Source: a virus. Taken from it: a stretch of DNA of 29,139 nucleotides. The DNA lies in the IMG/VR virus record IMGVR_UViG_3300021425_000125, positions 1 to 29,139 of that record; one strand, given 5' to 3'. Position numbers and translations under genes: made by a program. The notes below the pieces were generated by a model. It was given only the letters and a program-made list of their open reading frames with translations. It had not been told where the DNA came from and ran no database searches. Of this stretch, positions 25,083 through 29,139 are shown piece by piece. The number at the start of each line of letters is the position of its first letter. Within the stretch, counting starts at the first letter, position 1.

Positions 25083-27954
25083 GGATAGCATAGAGCAACG
25101 CATCGATCAGCTTGGCACGCAAGAGGAGCTGAACGATACGCAGTTTGAGCAGCCGGTAGACTTAGACCCGGCTGAGCCAAATCCGTATGAGGGTTTGCTT
25201 GGCGAGCCTGAGATTGTCGAGACGCAAGAGCCTGAGCCTATCGAGGTGGCAGGCCTAAAAGATGTCGTCGTCGGCGTAGCTAAGCGCATGAGCGAAGCTG
25301 AGAAGAAGGTCGTGCCGCCTATCCCCGACAAGCCCGTACAGCAGATTGGCGCAAGTATGGTTGTGCGTGAGGCGACACCAGAAGAGGTTGCTGAGCTGGC
25401 AGGGGCTATTGGTGGTGAATATACCAAAGGCATAAACGTCGTGCGTATCGGTGACAATATCGACGCATATGATGTGGGTGAGCATTTAGCTAAGGTCAAA
25501 GACGCAAACTCTGGCTTGTTTGAAGCGCAGCGTCGTGGCGTTCTCAATATGGAGAAGCTCGAAGAGATGGCTATGCAGCAGGGTATGGACAATATCGTTG
25601 CTGAATGGTTGGGTCGCGCGCCGGGCACTGGCGAAACTGCTGAGAAGGTTTTGGCTGGTCTGATTGGCGCGCGTCAAGTAACGAACGAAACTATCGAGGC
25701 GTTGGAAGCAGCCCGTAGGTTGCCCGAAGGCACAGAGCGCCAAGCAGCGTTTGAGAAGTTTTTTAAGCTGATGACGGTTGAGGCGAACCTATACGCCAAT
25801 CTGTCAGGCTCAGTTAGTGAGGCAGGCCGCACGCTGTATATGGCAAGCAAACTTAGCGACGGCGTGCTGGGTCGCCGCGCTGGTGAGCTTAATGCTTTGT
25901 TTGGGGCAGAGGACGTGCAAGACGTTGAGTTCTTGGGCGAGCTGTATATGGCAATCCCAACCCGCGCTGGCAAAGCTAAGTTTGTGCAGCAGGGCATACT
26001 CGCCAAAACTATGGATGTAATCACAGAGGTTTGGATTAACTCAATCCTTACGCACCCAGCAACACACGCCGTCAACATCGCAGGCAATGCCATCTTTATG
26101 ATGACACGTATTGCAGAGACTGCTGTTGCCAGTGGCATTGGTAAGGTTCGCTCTGCTGTGACGGGCACGTCAGACCGCGTGCGCGTGCGTGAGGCGCTTA
26201 TTCGCCTTGACGCTATACGAGAAAGCTACAAGGACGCATTGCTCGTTGCTGGTCGTACGGCCCTGACCGAAGAGCCTAGTAAGAAGTTTGACTTTGCACA
26301 ATCTTCTAAGATTGACGTTCGCAACCGCCGTGCGATTGGCACGACGGGCGACCCGCGCGTTGTCACACAGATGATAAGAGAGGGTAACGTCGGTGCTGGC
26401 CTTATAAACATTCTTGGCATTCAGGCGCGTATGGGTGGCCGCGCGCTTTTGGCTGAAGACGAGTTCTTTAAGGGTATAGCTTACCGCAGCGAGCTGCGCG
26501 TTATGGCCTCACTACGTGGCGCTGAGATGTACGACGCTGCTATCGACGCAGGCAAAACGGTTGACGAGGCCAAAGCTGCTGCTGTGGCTGAAGAGGTGCG
26601 CATACTTAATAACCCACCCTCTGGTATTGTAGAAGACGCGGAGGCTGCGGCAAAAGCAATGACGTTTCAGGGCGACCTAGACGGCCTCTTGGGCGATATG
26701 CAGGGCGTTACCAGCCACCCTGTTGCCAAGCTGTTTGTGCCGTTCTACAAAACGCCAGTCAACGTAATGAAAGAGACGCTGGCTAGAAGCCCGGCTATGT
26801 TGGCTAACCCTAACTTCTACAGAACCCTGATGGCCGGTGGTCGTGAAGCCGACTTTGCTTTGGCTCAGGTGGCAACTGGCTCTGCCCTTATGTCGACATT
26901 TGCGTATCAGGCGATGGGTATAGACGACCCTGACCGCAACGTAATCATTATGGGTTCAGGGCCGGTGGAGCGCACAGCTCGTCAGGCTATGATGCGCCAG
27001 GGCATACAGCCCTACTCCATTAACTTCAAGCAAGATGACGGCACATATAAGTCGGTGACATATTCGCGTCTCGACCCGATTTCTGGGATGCTGGCTATGT
27101 CTGCTGACTTTGCTTATTACGCTCAATACGAAGAAGACCAAGCTGTGCTGGATACGCTTGCCACCGCTGCCGTGGTCGGCATTGCTGGCTATATGCAAGA
27201 GCTGCCTATGCTTGATGCCGTAAAGGACTTGGGCCGTGTGCTGAACCAGCCTGATGGTGTTGGTCAGTTTGAGGCTTTCACTGAGCTGCTTGCGCAGAAA
27301 GGCACAGAGGCCACTCTGTCTCTTGTGCCGTTGCAGTCGGCATTCAGCGCTGGCATTGCACGTATGCAAGACCCAACAGCTCGCAGCACTATGCTGCCAG
27401 AAGAGGGCTTCTTCGGTGAAGACCCGACGACGACACCTGCCGCAGTGCGTGGTTTCTACACTGCGCTGCAACGTGCTAAGTCACGCAACCCAATGTTCAA
27501 CGGCGACCTGCCGCCACGCTTGAACCTATGGGGTGAAGAGATGATGACCGGCACTGGCGCTGGCTGGGAGATGGTGTCGCCTATCCGCATAAAGAATACC
27601 AAATACGCACCAGTGGATGAGGAGCTGGTATCGCTGGGTCAAGGCATACCGATGCCGACCAAAAAGGTGGATGGCGTGTTACTGAATGCAGAGCAGTACA
27701 ACACGATTATTACCTATATGAACGAGGCTGATAATAGTGGCAATCTTCCAGGTAACGTTGGGTACACGCTCGGTCAAACAATGCTGGACAGTATGATGAA
27801 CTTAATAGACAGCGACGGCTACCAAATGCTGGAAACAAAAGAAGACAAGCTGCGTTTCTTGAGAAACATTGCTAGCAGCAAGAGGTCTATAGCTTTGCAG
27901 TTGCTGCGCCAAGAAGACGCTCTACTTAACGAAAAAATTCTAATGGCTCAGTAA
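25069..27954 (+). CDS. very large internal virion protein (T7 gp16-position) with LPD38-like region
   Basis: A 961-residue protein, coupled to the previous gene. The acidic, Pro-rich N-terminus is followed by helical regions, a hydrophobic stretch near residues 325-355 (HAVNIAGNAIFMMTRIAETAVASGIG), then FVPFYKTPVNVMKETLARSPAML (about 555-580), and a block GSALMSTFAYQAMGIDDPDR...RQAMMRQGIQPYSINFKQDDGTYKSVTYSRLDPISGMLAMSADF (about 610-690). That PFY(K/R)TP...GxQPYSIxx...YxRLDPI pattern is one I link to LPD38-type regions of phage virion proteins. No lysozyme/transglycosylase domain is seen, unlike T7 gp16. It probably forms part of the ejected core. Confidence 0.75.
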   Translation: MAISKDSIEQRIDQLGTQEELNDTQFEQPVDLDPAEPNPYEGLLGEPEIVETQEPEPIEVAGLKDVVVGVAKRMSEAEKKVVPPIPDKPVQQIGASMVVREATPEEVAELAGAIGGEYTKGINVVRIGDNIDAYDVGEHLAKVKDANSGLFEAQRRGVLNMEKLEEMAMQQGMDNIVAEWLGRAPGTGETAEKVLAGLIGARQVTNETIEALEAARRLPEGTERQAAFEKFFKLMTVEANLYANLSGSVSEAGRTLYMASKLSDGVLGRRAGELNALFGAEDVQDVEFLGELYMAIPTRAGKAKFVQQGILAKTMDVITEVWINSILTHPATHAVNIAGNAIFMMTRIAETAVASGIGKVRSAVTGTSDRVRVREALIRLDAIRESYKDALLVAGRTALTEEPSKKFDFAQSSKIDVRNRRAIGTTGDPRVVTQMIREGNVGAGLINILGIQARMGGRALLAEDEFFKGIAYRSELRVMASLRGAEMYDAAIDAGKTVDEAKAAAVAEEVRILNNPPSGIVEDAEAAAKAMTFQGDLDGLLGDMQGVTSHPVAKLFVPFYKTPVNVMKETLARSPAMLANPNFYRTLMAGGREADFALAQVATGSALMSTFAYQAMGIDDPDRNVIIMGSGPVERTARQAMMRQGIQPYSINFKQDDGTYKSVTYSRLDPISGMLAMSADFAYYAQYEEDQAVLDTLATAAVVGIAGYMQELPMLDAVKDLGRVLNQPDGVGQFEAFTELLAQKGTEATLSLVPLQSAFSAGIARMQDPTARSTMLPEEGFFGEDPTTTPAAVRGFYTALQRAKSRNPMFNGDLPPRLNLWGEEMMTGTGAGWEMVSPIRIKNTKYAPVDEELVSLGQGIPMPTKKVDGVLLNAEQYNTIITYMNEADNSGNLPGNVGYTLGQTMLDSMMNLIDSDGYQMLETKEDKLRFLRNIASSKRSIALQLLRQEDALLNEKILMAQ

Positions 27955-27966
27955 ATCAGCTATAAT
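27938..27966 (+). promoter_or_regulatory. possible promoter of the tail-fibre gene
   Basis: A perfect TATAAT at 27961-27966 lies 17 bases after TTCTAA (27938-27943; half match). There is no extended -10. It would place the start about 12 bases before the ATG at 27985, leaving little leader but including AGAGGT at 27973-27978 only partly. Possible but not strong. Confidence 0.35.
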
Positions 27967-27984
27967 CCCAAAAGAGGTAAATAG

Positions 27985-29139
27985 ATGTCAAACTATAGTA
28001 TCAATGCAGTAAACCGACGGGTCGTCTATGACGGCTCCTCTGGCACGGGCCCATACTCGTTTTCTTTTGAGCTTTTAGCTGAGACGGATATTGTTGTGTA
28101 CTTTAACACAGCGGTCCTAACTCTTGCATCTGATTACTCTGTTGATATTAGTGACATAACAGGCACTGGCTCAATAACCATTATTGTGGACGAGAACGGC
28201 AACGTGCCGACAACGCCTACGGCATCAGACCAGATTGTAATTATTGGTGCGCGCGATCTTGAGCGCACCACAGATTTCACAACGTCTGGTGAGCTACGCG
28301 CGTCAGCTCTTAACGACCAGCTCGATAGTTTGGTTATATTTGACCAGCAGTTAGCCGAGGAAAACAAGCGCACGTTGCGCGCTCCAGAATACGACCCGGC
28401 TCTTACTGAGGATGGCGGTACGCTAAATATGACGCTTCCGGCTAAGGCTGACCGAGCTGGTAAGTATCTGCAATTCAACTCGACAACAGGTAACCCTGAG
28501 GCTGGGCCGGACAGCTCTGACGTAACTGCCGTTGCCGACATTGCGTCTGATATTGCTACTGTCGCTGATAATATTACCGATGTGCAGAACGCTGCAACAA
28601 ACGCCGCAACTGCTACAACTAAAGCCGCCGAAGCTGCTGCGTCTGCTAGCGCTGCTGCCACATCAGAAACTAACGCCGCCACGTCCGAGACAAACGCAGC
28701 GACCTCTGAGACTAACGCGTCTACCTCAGCCGGAGCAGCCTCTACAAGTGCAACCGCTGCCGCGTCTTCCGCGACCGCTGCTGCTGCGAGTGAAACGGCT
28801 GCTGGCACGAGTGAAACCAACGCTGCCTCTAGCGCTACTGCCGCTGCTTCTTCAGCTACAACGGCTAACACTTGGGCTAATGCTGCTGCTATATCCTCTC
28901 TTAACGCCGCATCGTCTGAAAGCAATGCAGCCTCTTCTGCCACTTCTGCTGCTTCATCCGCTACTTCTGCTGCATCTGCACAGACCGCCGCTGAAAGTGC
29001 AAGAGATAGCGCGTTAGCTGCATACGATAACTTTGATGACCGCTACCTCGGTGTAAAAAGTTCTGACCCTACTGTTGATAATGATGGCGATGCGCTGGTA
29101 GCCGGGGCATTGTATTTTAACAGCACTAGCGAGAAGTTT
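27985..29139 (+). CDS. tail fibre protein, T7 gp17-like N-terminus (3' end cut by the window)
   Basis: From ATG 27985 behind AGAGGT the frame runs 385 codons to the edge without a stop. Residues 1-150 (SINAVNRRVVYDGSSGTGPYSFSFELLAETDIVVYFN..., QIVIIGARDLERTTDFTTSGELRASALNDQLDSLVIFDQQLAEENKRTL) match the T7 fibre N-terminal domain (PF03906), which binds the tail. An Ala/Ser/Thr-rich stalk with ATSETNA heptads follows (about 195-340). YDNFDDRYLGVKSSDPTVDNDGDALVAGALYFNS is the known start of an insert often before the receptor-binding part. The tip lies beyond the edge. Any reading on the opposite strand is a shadow of the Ala-rich stalk. Confidence 0.92.
   Translation, partial: MSNYSINAVNRRVVYDGSSGTGPYSFSFELLAETDIVVYFNTAVLTLASDYSVDISDITGTGSITIIVDENGNVPTTPTASDQIVIIGARDLERTTDFTTSGELRASALNDQLDSLVIFDQQLAEENKRTLRAPEYDPALTEDGGTLNMTLPAKADRAGKYLQFNSTTGNPEAGPDSSDVTAVADIASDIATVADNITDVQNAATNAATATTKAAEAAASASAAATSETNAATSETNAATSETNASTSAGAASTSATAAASSATAAAASETAAGTSETNAASSATAAASSATTANTWANAAAISSLNAASSESNAASSATSAASSATSAASAQTAAESARDSALAAYDNFDDRYLGVKSSDPTVDNDGDALVAGALYFNSTSEKF
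28657..28719 (+). repeat. three tandem ATSETNA heptad repeats in the fibre stalk
   Basis: Three exact protein-level heptads (28657-28677, 28678-28698, 28699-28719) encode ATSETNA using different synonymous codons each time. They lie within a longer Ala/Ser/Thr-rich coiled-coil-like stalk. Synonymous differences mean the repeat is not a recent DNA duplication. Confidence 0.8.

Noticed and set aside
28134-28943. Long minus-strand frame of Ala/Val-rich sequence opposite the tail fibre
   Set aside because: It is the mirror of the Ala/Ser/Thr-rich stalk codons, with no ribosome site or promoter.
1-29139. tRNA genes, CRISPR arrays, insertion sequences
   Set aside because: No cloverleaf with a conserved TTC-A arm, no regularly spaced repeat array with unique spacers, and no transposase were seen. 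The serine recombinase has no terminal inverted repeats around it.

Overview
The window reads as one continuous, tightly packed piece of a tailed bacteriophage genome, most likely a marine podovirus-type phage. It has a T7-like virion cassette: head-tail connector portal, scaffold, capsid, tail tubular proteins A and B, internal virion proteins and a T7-type tail-fibre N-terminus. No phage RNA polymerase is visible. Host-type sigma-70 promoters are, so transcription probably relies on the host enzyme. No DNA polymerase is visible either. The balanced base composition and the holin, which resembles the three-TM holins of gene transfer agents, suggest an alphaproteobacterial host; this is inference. 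Both ends are cut: the left edge holds the last codons of an upstream gene and the right edge interrupts the tail fibre.

Layout. (1) 1-1930, plus strand: a lysis-type cassette of two small membrane proteins, a PD-(D/E)XK nuclease, a holin, an M15 peptidase endolysin, a small basic protein and a 21-residue membrane peptide, closed by a strong intrinsic terminator. (2) 1929-4180, minus strand: a compact operon encoding a 107-residue protein, a small serine recombinase, a 44-residue membrane protein, a YqaJ-type exonuclease and a LexA-type DNA-binding domain lacking its protease half. (3) 4181-4280: a divergent control region with promoter-like elements on both strands around a near-perfect 17-bp palindrome, next to an Arc-like ribbon-helix-helix gene. 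(4) 4281-9876, plus strand: replication and nucleic-acid metabolism, with two more PD-(D/E)XK nucleases, an SSB-like protein, a TOPRIM/RecA-like primase-helicase, a cluster of 7-bp repeats resembling iterons, a winged-helix initiator-like protein and a DUF6378-like protein. (5) 9851-12009: small and large terminase. (6) 12003-29139: virion genes. The capsid gene and its likely decoration protein form their own unit, with a promoter built into a terminator hairpin upstream and a second terminator downstream.

How it fits together. The minus operon carries recombination genes and a regulator. The plus operon carries replication genes, with the repeat cluster and the winged-helix protein as candidates for origin and initiator. 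The terminase then packages DNA through the portal. The internal virion proteins, two of which carry domains like those of phage polyvalent proteins, are probably ejected with the DNA.

The points I find most unusual are the divergent switch region, the repeat cluster after the helicase, the promoter-in-terminator before the capsid gene, and the number of separate PD-(D/E)XK nucleases.
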